Source of the DNA: Sacculina carcini
Lineage: Eukaryota > Arthropoda > Thecostraca > Sacculinidae
Assembly (NCBI GenBank): GCA_916048095.2
Contig: OU696592.1
Coordinates: 3,723,927-3,787,926, forward strand
Direction of reading: 5' to 3'
DNA: 64,000 nt
Both the position numbers and the translations under genes were made by a program. Positions 33,712 through 47,112 of the stretch are shown piece after piece (the stretch's first letter is position 1; each line of letters opens with the position of its first letter). The notes under the pieces were generated by a model that worked only from the letters and a program-made list of their open reading frames with translations, did not search any database and was not told the DNA's origin.

Positions 33712-36170
33712 GCACTACACCGGCAGTATCAAATATGGATTTAATGAATAAAGCCTTAAATTGTCCCTGCCACGACCAAGAATATGGAAACATCGCCAAC
33801 CAAAAAGCCACAAAACAACTTCATCAAGAAGATTAAAGAAGCCATCACTCACTAAACCGGTCCAAAACAGCTGCAAGAATATGGAAATATCGCCAAACAA
33901 CAAGCCACAAAACAGCTTCTTCAAGAAGATTCAGGCGAAAAAGTGGTGGCGATTGGTGGTGGCGAAAACGTGGTGGATTTAGTTCATGTGAATTTCACAA
34001 GTGCGAATGAAATGTGTGTGTTCGTGAATAGCTTGAAAAGTGTTGAAACTGATACTTAATCAAATATAAGTCCAGCTATTGTGCAGCACTAGCTCATCGG
34101 ATTCAACAACTAGTGAGTTACACAAGAATTAAGTAAAAATTGTCACACCGTTAATAATTGTATAAATCACTACTTTGAATTGGCTCCGATTTACTTTGAT
34201 TTACTTTGATCCATATTTTGTATTAGGGTTGTGCTGTGCTGTGCTGTGGTTGTGCTGCAGAGTTGATGGCATAATGTAGCCAGTTACGGCACCCAAAATG
34301 TGTTGAGTCTCCCTGGGCTCCCAAATATCCTTACCATGAACATTTCGAATGTAGTTCCTCATGTTTCGCCAAGCCCCGCATTTTTTCCTTAACACCCTTG
34401 GCCTCCTACCGGAAACCACTGTATATATTCCAATGTCTTCCCAGAGTCAATGTGTTCCGCTGTTATTAGCCTGTGATTTGAACTTTTCAACGCTTGCTAT
34501 GGCAGATTTCTAGCGCTAACAAATGAGCGATCAACGTCCATTATTGTATTTTATCCTTATTGTTGTGCACTATCCTATCCTTATTATGCTTTCATTATGT
34601 ATAAGCAGCTATGATAAACGTATAATATGCACTGTTCAATCATAGTACAAGCTATGAATACACGTTTCATGCATGTGTGTCTACATATACGTGTTCAAAC
34701 CCACACATACACGGACTTTGTTCAAGTTTGTATGTGTGTGTGTGTGTGCGTGTGTGTGTGTGTGTGTGTAGTTTTGCAGTGGCCGCCCTATCACATGCTT
34801 AAATCCCGTCTTGCACGATGCTTGCACGCTTGATTCACGGCAAACACCCCCTCTATCCCACACAATGTTCCCCCACTATGTTCACGTGGCATTTTGTATT
34901 AACTTTTCGTTGCATGTGAATATTCACATTGAATCATTGATATTTTGTTCACACAGTGGTTGATTATGTGACTCATGACTAGGGCTACTAAAACTATAAA
35001 CGTTACATACAGTAATTGTAGTAAACGTTACATAAAGTAATTACAGTAATTGTTTTCGAGAAAAAGTAATCTTAAACAACTTATGCTTTTGAAAAATTAA
35101 ATTTTTGCAGTTCTACAAGAAATGATCCCAATCTCTCTGGACTATTTCCCACATTATCTTCGTTTTTGTGCAATTTCTCCTATACACCAACAAAAAATGA
35201 CCTATCATTGCAAAAGGAAAAATATCAAGTTATTAAGTGACAAGTTAAGTTAAGTTAAGTTAAGTTAAGTTAAGTTAAGTTAAGTTAGTTAAATTGAGTT
35301 GTATCAACACTTGTACAACAATTTACTGTTGTATCAACATTCATGCGATACTTTTTCGCTCGAGCTAAATCAAAGTTCAAGTTTCACCAACAGCATTGTC
35401 CTGCGTTCGACTATACTTGTCGTTGTTGCAGCATTGGCCTGCTCCCTGCTGCGTTTTGTCCGGTGCTAAAACGCACAAGCAATCTTGGCAACACGCGACA
35501 ATCTTCCCAACACGCGACAATATTCGCAACAAGCGACAACTTCGCGACACGCGACAATCTTCGCAAAATGCGACAACCTTCGCAACAAGCGACAACTACG
35601 CAACACGCGACAACCTTCGCAAAACGCGACAATCTTCGCAACAAGAGACAACTTCGCAACAAGCGACAACTTCGCAACACGCGACAATCTTCGCAACACG
35701 CGACAATCTTCTCAAAATGCAGCAACCTTCGCAACAAGCGACAACTTCGCAACACGCGACAATCTTCGCAATACGCGACAACCTTCGCAACAAGCGACAA
35801 CCTTCGCAACACGCGACAATATTCGCTACAAGCGACAACCTTCGCAACATGCGACAACCTTCGCAACACGCGACCACCTTCGCAACACGCGCAACTCCGC
35901 GAGAATATTCGCAACACGCGCGGTTTTGCACAACGCCACAAACAATTTCGTGTACTCGATCAGGCCGAATCCTAAAACCTGTGTCTCGCCCTGATCTGAG
36001 AGGGGGCTCCTGTGGCGTGTGTCATCTCATGTTAATTGCGTTGCATCATTGATCACAGTCAACTGTTCGCGGAAATGCATACGATTCATACTATCACAGA
36101 AACTGCACGCAATATTGCGTCATAGTGTGTTCGCTGCAATCAATTCACACTTTCCACGAGTTGCGTCATC

Positions 36171-36249
<79 letters not shown>

Positions 36250-37330
36250 ACGCACACACACACATCAAAATACGTTTTATAAGGACCTCTTGGTGTCGGC
36301 ACGAGAGACGGAGTGTGTGGCGGTGTGTGGCAGTGTTTGGCCATCTGTGGTGAACTCGTGTTTATATGTCGGTCTTTATATGTCGGTGTTCATGAATACA
36401 CATCCATTATGCTTGGTATTGTTATTGGTTACACCGAAGCCGAAAACTAATAACACTACATCATATTTTGGGGAAGACTGAAGACCCCAAGCCCCACGGC
36501 ACGGCAGGGGCGCCGCCACTGCCGTGTAGCAGCTGTCACTTGAGTCTTTCTATCTTTTTAACCTTTAAATCGTAAGCCTTCAACCCTTTTATTAATACAA
36601 CCCTTATATAAATTTTCTATCAAAGAAAATTTCATAAACATGAACTAATGGAGGCTGTTAGTTCTTCAAGACTTTGACAAGTGCAAGAATGAATAACTCA
36701 AGGTTAATGCGCTTCGAAACAAAAGTAAATGTGTTATTAGACTCATGCGTAAGGGAGGGTAGCAATGGGGAAGGATGTATGCAGCAAGCGAGAGATGGGG
36801 AGGAGGTGGCCTTGCACGACGAACACAAGGCATACACGTGAGCGAGCGAATCGCACAATTGAAAAAAAGAAATTCGGCAAGATCACAAGCAACAACACAC
36901 ACATGCAAAAGCACACACAAACATACACATACATGCACACACGTGACGACGTAAACGTGCGCACAAGTGTAAACACCCATGCGTATGGAAAAACTCTCAT
37001 GGAAACTCACAAAGCACACACGTGGGCGTATACCCTGGGGGATATGGGGGTGTATATACTCCCCGACATTATGACTTGGGGTATGAATATGCAATTATAC
37101 TCTCCAATATTTATGCTGTGTTTAGTTCAATAGGTATATTATCATCGAAATCGCCATAACAAACAACAACAATGTACGAGCGTGAGTGTACGCAAGTGTG
37201 TTACATGCATTTCGCTCTTTATTGATATATGTATGCTGTAATTTAATAAGAGGAAAATGGTTGGTTGATCCCATAAAATTGGCCAACTGAGTCAATTTTG
37301 AAAAATAAAGCGTTATGGCTGAAACAAAAT
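33711..37330. repeat. Segmental duplication SD7, copy B
   Basis: Counterpart of copy A (14176-18350) without the GC-rich minisatellite segment. It includes a short GT array (34732-34769), AAGTT array (35243-35287), 19-bp minisatellite (35478-35925) and AC array (36172-36243). A minus-strand frame at 34201-34419 is open here and has no recognisable domain. Confidence 0.9.
35478..35925. repeat. 19-bp minisatellite, copy B
   Basis: Collinear with 16493-16940; about 22 units with only a few substitutions between the copies. Open in several frames on both strands for the same arithmetic reason. Confidence 0.95.
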
Positions 37331-38855
<1,525 letters not shown>

Positions 38856-39999
38856 GCTGATTTTAACACTTATTTTTATGGGGATGCCTAAAAGACACAG
38901 TTCACGAACTGAAGCCTGCAGCACTCAGTCAGTAGTTGATTACAGGCATTCAACGTGAATGTACAAATATTTTCATTTTGTTTCGAGTCTACAGCAAAAC
39001 GGACAGCAATTCGAGAACACACGCAAGATATAATAATATTTTCAAGCTCTCTTACATGTTGAAAAGTATTTATGATTAGAATGAACGCCCAGTTAACAAT
39101 TATATATATTGTGAATACTATTTATAACATCGATGTATAATATATGTGAGCTGGCTTATATCGTATTTAATTAATGTACACATAGGACAGCCAGTCTTTA
39201 AATCGGTTTTGTATCCTAGCAAATTCTGTTGAGTGTGAAAAGTTCAGAAACTGAAAAAGACCGCAATTTTATAAACAGTCCAATACATGCTTGCATGTTT
39301 GGTTTCACACGAATTTATTTGCAAAACATATTCATTCTTTTTTCGAAAGCGTCAAAGTCTCAAATTTGACATGTGTGGAATATTTTTTTGACAATAGCCC
39401 AGAGCACTCTCTGCCAAAAATGGTCTAACCAAAAAATTAAGTAGACGTGCAGCTTTGTCTGGCCACAAACCAGATCCAAAGCTGCATACCCCCAATTCGG
39501 CCTTGATATCCTAAACCAACTACACATTATGGACAGATTACATAAGAGGGTAAAGAAGAAGCAAAATGATGAAATAATTTGGGACCAGAAGATGCACATA
39601 GCAATAAGTTATAATGCTTATATTGTCTAGTACCTCACACACAAACTCAACCCGACACAAACTCAACCCCAAGCTAGTGATCATTTTTGACGTATAAGAG
39701 GAGGTACGCATTCTTCGTCCTCACGCTTGACTCGCTGATGAGGGACACGATGAGGCCGAATCCGCGGGATGAGGCAGAATACGCGGGATAAGGCCGAATC
39801 CGCGGTATGAGGCCGGCGGGGGGAGATTACTGTCTCTTTTTAATTTCTTTTGGTTTTTCCTTCTTCGAAGATTTCTTTTGAAGATTGTTGTGAATGCGAG
39901 ATGCGAGCTGCCGCCGACAAAACGAAAATCGGCAGTGTTTGGCGGAAAACGGGAACGACGGAAAATCCTTCGACAAACAAACAAAAAAAGTCCTCAAAC
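38856..39999. other. No recognisable gene
   Basis: AT-rich DNA with short frames lacking any domain. Near 39740-39815 the words GGATGAGGC and CCGCGG recur three times, a very short tandem repeat. Confidence 0.5.
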
Positions 40000-40295
40000 G
40001 GACACAAATGACCTCAATTACCTTGAAAATGACCTCGGAGATCAACAAAACTAAGCCTATGACCTTCTTGCATCCATTTTACCGCTAGGGACTAAGTTCC
40101 ATCAAAATCGGTCCAGTGGCTTAGGAGGAGATATGGTAAACAGACACAAATGATCTCAATGACCTTGAAAATGACCTCGGAGGTTAACAAAACCCAGCCT
40201 ATGACCTTCTTGCATCCATTTTACCCATTGGCACCAAGTTTTATTAAAATCGGTCCAATGGCTTAGGAGGAGATAGGATACAAACAGACATTTAG
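40000..40295. repeat. ~140-bp tandem pair with a CAAAATCGGTCCA tail
   Basis: Two adjacent units (about 40000-40140 and 40141-40290) share AATGACCTCGGAG, CCTATGACCTTCTTGCATCC and AAAATCGGTCCA followed by TGGCTTAGGAGGAGATA. Tails of this type are common at the ends of short interspersed elements in invertebrates; the class cannot be fixed from this sequence alone. Confidence 0.65.
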
Positions 40296-40429
40296 AAAAT
40301 TTCCAGTCAGTGCAGGGCAAAATAACCATCAATTTGGACCTTCGGGCCGAATTGGAAAATGCTGCAGTCGTTTCTGTTTGTCGTTTTTCGCAAACAGCGC
40401 GTGTTGCTCAACGGTAGAACGTCACAGGG

Positions 40430-41025
40430 GTCCGATGTAACCAGCCGAGTGCCGGAGGGATCCATACTGAGTCCGTACTGAGTCCGCTCCTGTTTGACAT
40501 ACTCGTCAATGACCTAGCAGTGAGCTTGGGAGACTCGGCGCTACTCTACGCTGACGATATCATCAATTCTTCATTGTGTCGAGATGGCTACAGATAGCCA
40601 GATTCTACAGTGTCTAATTGGCCGTTTTTGTACCTGCTGCGGTGAATGCGAGTTGAGACTTGACTCAATCAAATGTTGAAAGCTCAGCGTTACACTCAGA
40701 AAGCAGTTGTGCTCGTGCGAGTATAAAATTGGCGGTGAAATAGTACAGACTATTTGCGTGGTTCGTGTCCTGGGTGTCATGATGAATCTAATCTCACCGT
40801 CCTGGGTGTCACGATAAATCTAATCTCACCGTCCTGGGTGTCATGATGAATCTAATCTCACCGTCCTGGGTGTCATGATGAATCTAATCTCACCGTCCTG
40901 GGTGTCATGATGAATCTAATCTCACCCTCCTGGGTGTCATGATGAATCTAATCTCACCGTCCTGGGTGTCATGATGAACGATAAACTCACCTTCGACCCA
41001 CATGCTGAAACCATTACTCAGGTAA
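40430..41025 (+). pseudogene. Non-LTR retrotransposon RT remnant
   Basis: Plus-strand reading gives a V-P-E-G-S-I-L-S-P segment, then, after a small duplication that shifts the frame, L-L-F-D-I-L-V-N-D-L and L-L-Y-A-D-D-I (40540-40563). Further on come the thumb-region motifs S-V-T-L, Y-K-I-G-G-E-I-V-Q-T and L-T-F-D-P-H-A-E-T-I. This is the RT region of a LINE (jockey-like). It has multiple stops and frameshifts and is interrupted by the 32-bp array. Confidence 0.75.
40768..40990. repeat. 32-bp minisatellite inside a LINE remnant
   Basis: Seven units start at 40768, 40800, 40832, 40864, 40896, 40928 and 40960, each beginning TCCTGGGTGTCA. The last unit leads directly back into RT-coding sequence, so the array is an expansion of an LGVMMN-type coding segment. 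Confidence 0.93.
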
Positions 41026-41449
41026 TTGTGCGAGTAATTGGTTAGGTAATTGTGTGAGTGGTTGGTTAGGTAATTTTGCAGGTAATTGTTACCTAAAAAT
41101 ACCCCCTTACACAAAAATACCCAATTACCCCAAAAATACCCACGCAACCCAACGTTGAAGACCTCATTCAGCACAGTTTATTTCGAACTCTCTAGATAAG
41201 CCATGAACAAATCAACTGCGCTAATCACAATGTTTTCGCTCAATTATTTACAGCAGCCATTTGGCGATGCAATTGTTACTGAAACTCTTTGCCGATGAAA
41301 ACTTGTGCTTGAGCAAAAACATTTTCGAGCACGACCTTGGTTGTTTTTTATATTTATTTTTATATTAATTAACGTGTGTATATACCTTTTTGAGCACCAG
41401 AAACGAAACCAATTTGAAACCTCATTATTCCATGTGTGCCCTAAAGTGA
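41026..41449. other. Intergenic, with GGTAATTGT repeats
   Basis: Begins with four or five GTAATTG(T/G) words (41022-41090); the rest holds no gene or recognised repeat. Confidence 0.5.
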
Positions 41450-41836
41450 CTACAACAAAAAACAGCTGACATATAATATATTAATGTAAAATAGGTGTTT
41501 TCTGTATATATAAATGTGCTGTGTTTTTACACTACGCCACAAAAGGTTGTATTTTTAGACGCGTTGGCTTGGAAATACCTGGAAAAAACATCAAAACAAC
41601 TGTGTGTGGAAGTCATGTGCTTGGCACATGTGTGCAGCTGCAGTTTGCAAAATTCACGTGCCAAGCACATGACTTCCACACACAGTTGTTTTGATGTTTT
41701 TTCCAGGTATTTCCAAGCCACCGCGTCTAAAAATAGAACCTTTTGTGGCGTAGTGTAAAAACACAGCACATTTATATATACAGAAAACACTTATTTTACA
41801 TGAATAGATTATATGTCAGCTGTTTTTGTTGTGTAG
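41450..41836. mobile_element. Fold-back (long inverted-repeat) element
   Basis: Left arm about 41450-41627 and right arm about 41658-41836 are reverse complements with few mismatches, separated by a 30-nt spacer. The arms together cover almost the whole element, so transcripts could form a hairpin of about 178 bp. Outer ends read CTACAACAAAAAACAGCTG and its complement. Both strands encode almost the same 87-codon frame, which is a consequence of the palindrome. No clear target duplication was seen. It lies beside the truncated 3' LTR of the CsRn1-like element. Confidence 0.88.
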
Positions 41837-42044
41837 CAGCACGGCGTATGCAAACACTGGCGTGGTTGATGAGCGAATGAATGTATTACACAGTGAAGGG
41901 TGAACGAACGTACAACGCAACTTGTGTCCAGTGACACTCACACACACACACTCATACACGCAGTGACGTCAGTATGGATAGCCAACACACTGGCCGCTGC
42001 CATATATCCATAAAAATATACGACGAGCGGGGTCACTGGCCACA
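41837..42044 (-). repeat. Probable partial 3' LTR of Gypsy-3
   Basis: On the minus strand, the run CTGTGGGGGGC is followed by TGTGGCCAGTG, a plausible polypurine tract and LTR start at 42044. The second LTR is not in the window, so the boundary is inferred. Confidence 0.5.
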
Positions 42045-42068
42045 GCCCCCCACAGGTGCCTGCACCGA

Positions 42069-44813
42069 CTACCTGAAGCGATATGGAGGCCGCACTGGTC
42101 TGGAGCGCCGGGACCAGATTCTGACAGTCGGCGGAGATGTTGACGCTGGCGATGGAGTTTGAGCTGGCGTCTGTGGTGAATCAGCATGAACTGGCGCTGG
42201 AGACGAGGCCGCTAGTGGCGTCTGTGAAGTCTGGTCACTCCGCTCCAAATGTGCGGGCTTCAGTCGGTCCACTGCAACCGTATCTTCCTTGCCGTTATTT
42301 TTTATCACAAACGCCTTCTCCCCTCGATGAATCACCGCATATGGTCCTTGGTATGGAGGAGATAGCGGAGCTCTAAGGCTGTCCACCCTTACGAACACGT
42401 GCGAAGCGGTTGACAGTGACGGTGAGATGAAAGGCCGGTGGGCATCATAGCGGCGATGCCAAGCTGTCGGGACAGGCTTTAAGTCAGCAAATGACTTCAC
42501 CAACTGGCGCGCCATCTCACTCGCTGGAACTGGATGAGTCTCAGTGAAAAATTGACCTGGAAGCCGGGATTTCTCCCCCAGAACGAGTTCTGCAGACGAC
42601 GTTCCTATGTCGGGCTTGTACGACGAACGCATTCCCATTAGTACGACGGGGAGAGCTGATGGCCAATTGATATTATTTTGCAGTGCAGCTGTCAATGATG
42701 CCTTCAGTTGCCGGTGCATGCGCTCAACCAGACCGTTCTGTTGGGGCATGTAGGCGCAGGACGTGGTTAATTGTGCTCCAAGTAACGCCCACAACTCTTT
42801 CCAGAGGTCAGAGAAAAACTGACGCCCTCGGTCTGACGTGATAGAGAGACACATGCCGAACCTGGCCACCCAGTCCAACAAAGCTTTAGCGCATTCCGGT
42901 GCTGTCGCTGTTACCATCGGAACCGCCTCCGGGTAGCGAGTGAACCGATCAATCACGGTGAATATGTACCGGTATCCGTTGACCTCGGGTAGAGGGCCTA
43001 CAATGTCCACATGGAGACTTTCAAATCGACCGGAAGGCAGAGGTGGGCGACGAAGAGGAGTACGCTGGTGCCGCACGACTTTGCACTGCTGACAATGCAA
43101 ACAGCTTTTGGCCCATGTGGCAACTTTCGAGGAGAGCCGAGAAAACACAAATCTTTCTGAGATCAAGCGGCGTGTCACTCTGGCGCTGGGATGGTGCATG
43201 TTGTGGAACCGCTCGTACACCTCACGTTGCAGGGACACTGGTACTAAAGGGCGATCTACACCGGTCGAAATGTCGACGATGAGGCCCGTCGAATCACCGT
43301 CAACGCTACGTCGCACGATGTTGAGCGACGGAGATGCTGCCAGAGACGCCACTTCTTCACAGGTCTGCTGTGCTTTCGCCAAACGCGACGAATCCATATT
43401 CTGCTGCGCTTCCGTGTACACGACGGACGAATGGTGCGTAGATTCTCTGGAGACGGGCTTCGGTGGCCGACTCAGACAGTCGGAAACCACATTGTCGAGT
43501 CCGTTGATGTGACGTATGTCGGTCGAAAATTCACTAATGAATGCAAGCTGTCTCTGTACGCGCGGCGAACGTTCGGATGAGCTGGTGAAAGCGTATGTGA
43601 GCGGCTTGTGGTCAGTCAACAGTTGGAGTCCTGGGCGGCCTTCTAGCAAGTGGCGAAAACGTTTTATGGCACTAAAGAGCGCATGGAGTTCTTTGTCGCC
43701 TGTACACCAGCGAAGCTGTGCACCCTGAAGCTTCCGTGAGTGGTATGCTAGAGGAACCCACACTCCACGTTGCATCTGCAATATCACCGCTCCCACAGCT
43801 GTATCAGACGCGTCGGCCACCACTCTGGTCGGGGCATCGTTCCAAGGAAACGCTAGACGAGATGCGTGGGCTAGCGCCCGTTTGCTCGCCTCAAAAGCAG
43901 AGTTTTGAGCCTCCGTCCAGTGAAAGGTGCGCTGACCGGAACTGCACACGTCATGGAGTGGCTGTACCAGCGCTGCAAGGCCTGGGATAAATCGATGAAA
44001 ATGATTGATCATACCCAAATAGCGTTTACACTCATGAACGTTTCCTGGTGGATGTACAGCGACAAGATCGGCCACTTTGTCCGGCAGTGGTTCGATGCCG
44101 TCGGCGGAAACTTTCAGGCCGAGAAAGCGCACCTCAGACCTACCAAAAACACATTTTTCTGGTTTGATGACCAGGCCAGCTTTTTGGAGGCGGCGGAACA
44201 GCTCGTAAAGGTCGCGACGGTGCTGCTCAGCATCCGGTGAGTAGATCAGGATGTCGTCAATGTACACGTAAACATTGGACATACCGCGAAGCACTGAATC
44301 CATCAGTCGCTGAAACGTCTGCGCAGCGTTGGACAAGCCAAATGGCATGCGTCGGTATTCAAACAGACCGAACGGGGTTGTGGTCGCTGTCTTCTTCTGG
44401 TCCGGTCCGTACACAGGAATTTGAGAGAACGCCCGTGCGAGGTCGACAGTGCTGAAGATTGTTGCTCCACACAGCCGATCTGCAAAGGTCTGTAGGTGAG
44501 GTACCGGGTACCGGTCCGGAACAGTGAGTGCGTTGAGACGCTCATAGCACCCCACCATTCGGTAGGACCTTCCTCCGTTTATGTCAACTAGGTGGATCGG
44601 GCTGGACCACGGAGATGAAGATGGCACGACAATACCCTGACTGACCAGATATTCCAGCTCTTTCTTCGCTGCTGTCAATTTTGCCGGCATGAGGCGACGT
44701 GGTCGGGCGTGTACCGGATTTCCGCGAGTTATTATTCGGTTATAAATTTGTAAATTCTTGTTTAAATTATTGAAGAAGTTTTTTTCCCCAACACTGCTCA
44801 AGTTCACACCCAT
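42069..44813 (-). CDS. pol: Gypsy-3 Pol (RT, RNase H, integrase), N-terminally truncated
   Basis: A 914-codon open frame with no lesion. R-R-L-x-P-A-K-L-x-A-A-K-K-E and P-S-S-S-P-W-S-S-P are typical of the CsRn1/Kabuki clade. RT: S-T-V-D-L-A-R-A-F, P-F-G-L-S-N-A-A-Q-T-F-Q-R and Y-V-Y-I-D-D-I-L (about residues 181-188). RNase H: V-V-A-D-A-S-D and T-D-H-K-P-L. Integrase: an H-x-M-H-H ... C-L-H-C-Q-Q-C zinc region, then V-D-I-V-G-P (about 601), T-S-D-R-G (about 659) and G-L-V-E-R-M-H (about 695), a D-58-D-35-E-like core. The C-terminal tail has V-x-V-D-R-L-K-P-A and is Pro/Ser/Thr-rich. The first ~30 codons probably are not element sequence; the protease and Gag are missing, so the copy is not autonomous even though the frame is open. 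Confidence 0.9.
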   Translation of the reverse strand: MGVNLSSVGEKNFFNNLNKNLQIYNRIITRGNPVHARPRRLMPAKLTAAKKELEYLVSQGIVVPSSSPWSSPIHLVDINGGRSYRMVGCYERLNALTVPDRYPVPHLQTFADRLCGATIFSTVDLARAFSQIPVYGPDQKKTATTTPFGLFEYRRMPFGLSNAAQTFQRLMDSVLRGMSNVYVYIDDILIYSPDAEQHRRDLYELFRRLQKAGLVIKPEKCVFGRSEVRFLGLKVSADGIEPLPDKVADLVAVHPPGNVHECKRYLGMINHFHRFIPGLAALVQPLHDVCSSGQRTFHWTEAQNSAFEASKRALAHASRLAFPWNDAPTRVVADASDTAVGAVILQMQRGVWVPLAYHSRKLQGAQLRWCTGDKELHALFSAIKRFRHLLEGRPGLQLLTDHKPLTYAFTSSSERSPRVQRQLAFISEFSTDIRHINGLDNVVSDCLSRPPKPVSRESTHHSSVVYTEAQQNMDSSRLAKAQQTCEEVASLAASPSLNIVRRSVDGDSTGLIVDISTGVDRPLVPVSLQREVYERFHNMHHPSARVTRRLISERFVFSRLSSKVATWAKSCLHCQQCKVVRHQRTPLRRPPLPSGRFESLHVDIVGPLPEVNGYRYIFTVIDRFTRYPEAVPMVTATAPECAKALLDWVARFGMCLSITSDRGRQFFSDLWKELWALLGAQLTTSCAYMPQQNGLVERMHRQLKASLTAALQNNINWPSALPVVLMGMRSSYKPDIGTSSAELVLGEKSRLPGQFFTETHPVPASEMARQLVKSFADLKPVPTAWHRRYDAHRPFISPSLSTASHVFVRVDSLRAPLSPPYQGPYAVIHRGEKAFVIKNNGKEDTVAVDRLKPAHLERSDQTSQTPLAASSPAPVHADSPQTPAQTPSPASTSPPTVRIWSRRSRPVRPPYRFR

Positions 44814-45818
44814 CCTTCGTGTGTAGTAATTCAGAAGTGTAACACTATCAAAACAATGAAACCTTTTGTCATCTCTATAATTCCAGATTTATGCGTCCGC
44901 TAAAACAGCATATTCATATAGTTGGCATTGCATGATATTACAACCCATATCCTTATGCAACATGAGTAGTTAACTTTTTTCCCAGTAGTATTTTACCCGC
45001 CCGTCGGGCGAAACAATTCATGTGTAAATATTGAGGACAATAAAGACTTTCTATTCAGTATAGTGTAGCATTAATTAAACTGTATGCAAAAAAACAACAC
45101 CATCCATGCTTGGAGATAATATGATGCATTCTTAATTGTGATTGGGCTTCAGTGAAATTTAATCGGTGTATATTCCTGTGTAATCGCAAGTGCGCATAAT
45201 AGCTGTCAAATTGGCAATATGTCCTTTTGACTTTACACCGCCGTAACTTCCTTCAGATACTCTTTGGAAAATTACAAATTATATCGTATTGTAGAAAACA
45301 AGATTTCTAGCACGATGGTATAATTTATTTTCCTGTATAACAAATAGTTACTGGGAAATAGTAGAAAAATAAATTAATTTTAGTCGCCCGGTGTTCAAGT
45401 GAAATTTTGGATGTATTTGAGAATTTTGCCAATTTTACACGTTTTTGTACCATTTGTGGGTATAAATTATAGCTTATATTGTAGAACACAAAATTTTCTA
45501 CACAGTAGTATATTCCTGTGTAATCGCAATATCGTAAATTGTGATTGGACTTCAGTGAAATTAAATCAGTGTATATTCATGTGTAATCGCAATTGCGCAT
45601 AATAGCTGTCAAATTGGCAACATGACATTTTGACTTTACATCGCCGTAACTTCCTTTAGATATACTTTGGAAAATAAAAAATTATACCGTATTGTAGAAA
45701 ACAAAATTTCTAGCACGATGGTATAAGTCATTTTTATGTATAACAAATAGTTATTGAAAAAGAGAAGAAAAATGAATTAATTTTAGTCACCCGGTGGTCA
45801 AGTGTAATTTTGGATGTA
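44814..45818 (-). mobile_element. Helitron-like repeat nest
   Basis: Contains the ACCCGCCCGTCGGGCG island (44996-45011) and two divergent copies of the 340-bp-type unit (about 45160-45550 and 45540-45810). The unit is split at 45817 by a mariner insertion. Confidence 0.55.
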
Positions 45819-47112
45819 CGAGGGGTGTATGAAATGTTTTAAGCATCGCATATATGGAGTTTCGGTGTATAGCCAAATTTATGTTTCCATAAAAGTACAG
45901 CCAATGCTGAGTGTGAGTGCCAATTTTGAAGGTTCTAACATATTTTATCTATTTTTTGCAGATTTTTTAATAGACAAGGGTCAAGAATTTTGTAAAAAAT
46001 GGAGGAAACCGAGTACCGTGCAGTCATTAAGTACCTGCATATGAAAAGCATGACTTCCTCAGAAATTCATGAATACATGTTAGAAATATTGGCAGAGAGT
46101 GATCCTTCTTATGCAACAATCACACGTTGGGTCAGAGAATTCAAGCGTGGCAGGGACAGTGTTGAAGATGGCCCAAGGTCAGGAAGACCTCCAACTGCAG
46201 CAACCAAGGACAACCTTGACCTTGATCTGCAAATGGTCATGCAAGATCGTCGTCTAGCATGTCGTCAGATAGCAGAGAGGCTTGGGGTATCCCTTGAAAG
46301 AGCTGACAAAATTCTGACCAAAGACCTGAAATTGTCAAAGGTTTCTGCAAGGTGGGTCTCCCGTCTTTTGACGCCTAAGCAAAAGCGCACCAGGTGCACC
46401 ATGTCCAAGAACAATCTTCAGCTGTTTGAAGCTGACGAAGAGAACTTTTTAGCTCGTTTCATTACTATGGACGAAAGCTGGGTTCACCATTATCAACCGG
46501 AAAGAAAAGACCAATCAAAACAATGGAAGCACACGTCATCTCCGACCCCCAAAAAAGCCAAGGTCACTCCTTCAGCTGGCAAGGTCATGACCTCCGTTTT
46601 CTGAGGTTCGCAGGGGTTCATTCATATCGACTACCTTCAAAAGGGCCAAACAGTAACTGGACAGTATTTTTCTGGACAACTAAGGCGCTTACGGGAAGCA
46701 ATCAAGGAAAAAAGGCCAGGAATGTTGACAAGAGGGGTTCTGTTCCACCAGGACAGTGCTACAACCCACAACTCAGTGGTTGCCATGGCAATAATTCATG
46801 ACTGTGGATTCAATCTCGTTCCCCACTCTCTCACTCTTATTCACCAGACCTGGCCCCCTCCGACTTCCACCTGTTCCCACAACTGAAAAAACCCTGGCTG
46901 GTCGCCATTTTCACAGTGATGATGATGTCATAACTGCAGTTGAGGAGTTCCTGGGGTCCCAGATAAAATAGCTCATTTTCACTGGGATAAATGTGCTGCA
47001 GCACCGCAGGAACAAGTGCTCAACCCTTGAGGGAGACTACGTTGAAAAATAAATCATCAAAAACCTCCAAGCCCTACTAGTTTTTCTGATGCTTAAAACT
47101 TTTCATACCTCG
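45819..47112 (+). mobile_element. Complete mariner element with broken transposase
   Basis: 1,294 bp. Terminal inverted repeats of about 28 bp begin CGAGGGGTGTATGAAA on the left and CGAGGTATGAAAAG on the right (complement), both continuing GTTTTAAGCATC. TA is duplicated at 45817-45818 and 47113-47114. The flanks join perfectly into the Helitron-like word GGATG-TA-TTTGAGAATTTTGC known from other copies. Length and TA target are typical of mariners. Confidence 0.93.
45999..47052 (+). pseudogene. Mariner transposase (DD34D family), pseudogene
   Basis: The N-terminal half (201 codons) has two helix-turn-helix DNA-binding regions, S-G-R-P, a W-V-S-R-L-L-T linker region and the first catalytic Asp in I-T-M-D-E-S-W. 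TGA at 46602-46604 interrupts it. The same frame then continues to H-Q-D-S-A-T-T-H (second Asp, codon 46752-46754). A frameshift follows before Y-S-P-D-L-A-P-S-D-F (third Asp codon 46847-46849). The two Asp codons are 95 nt apart, not the 105 nt of D34D, which suggests a deletion of about 10 nt. The product cannot be functional. The end near 47052 is TAA. Confidence 0.88.

Larger units (their letters stand above)
41837..44813 (-). mobile_element. Gypsy-3: CsRn1-like LTR retrotransposon, 5'-truncated
   Basis: Minus-strand RT-RNase H-integrase unit followed by a G-rich polypurine-like run and what is probably the start of a 3' LTR. Gag, protease and the 5' LTR are missing; upstream sequence (from 44814) is Helitron-like. 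The 3' LTR appears cut by the fold-back element. Confidence 0.8.

Noticed and set aside
41495..41790. Two 87-codon genes on opposite strands
   Set aside because: They are the same sequence read from the two arms of the fold-back element.
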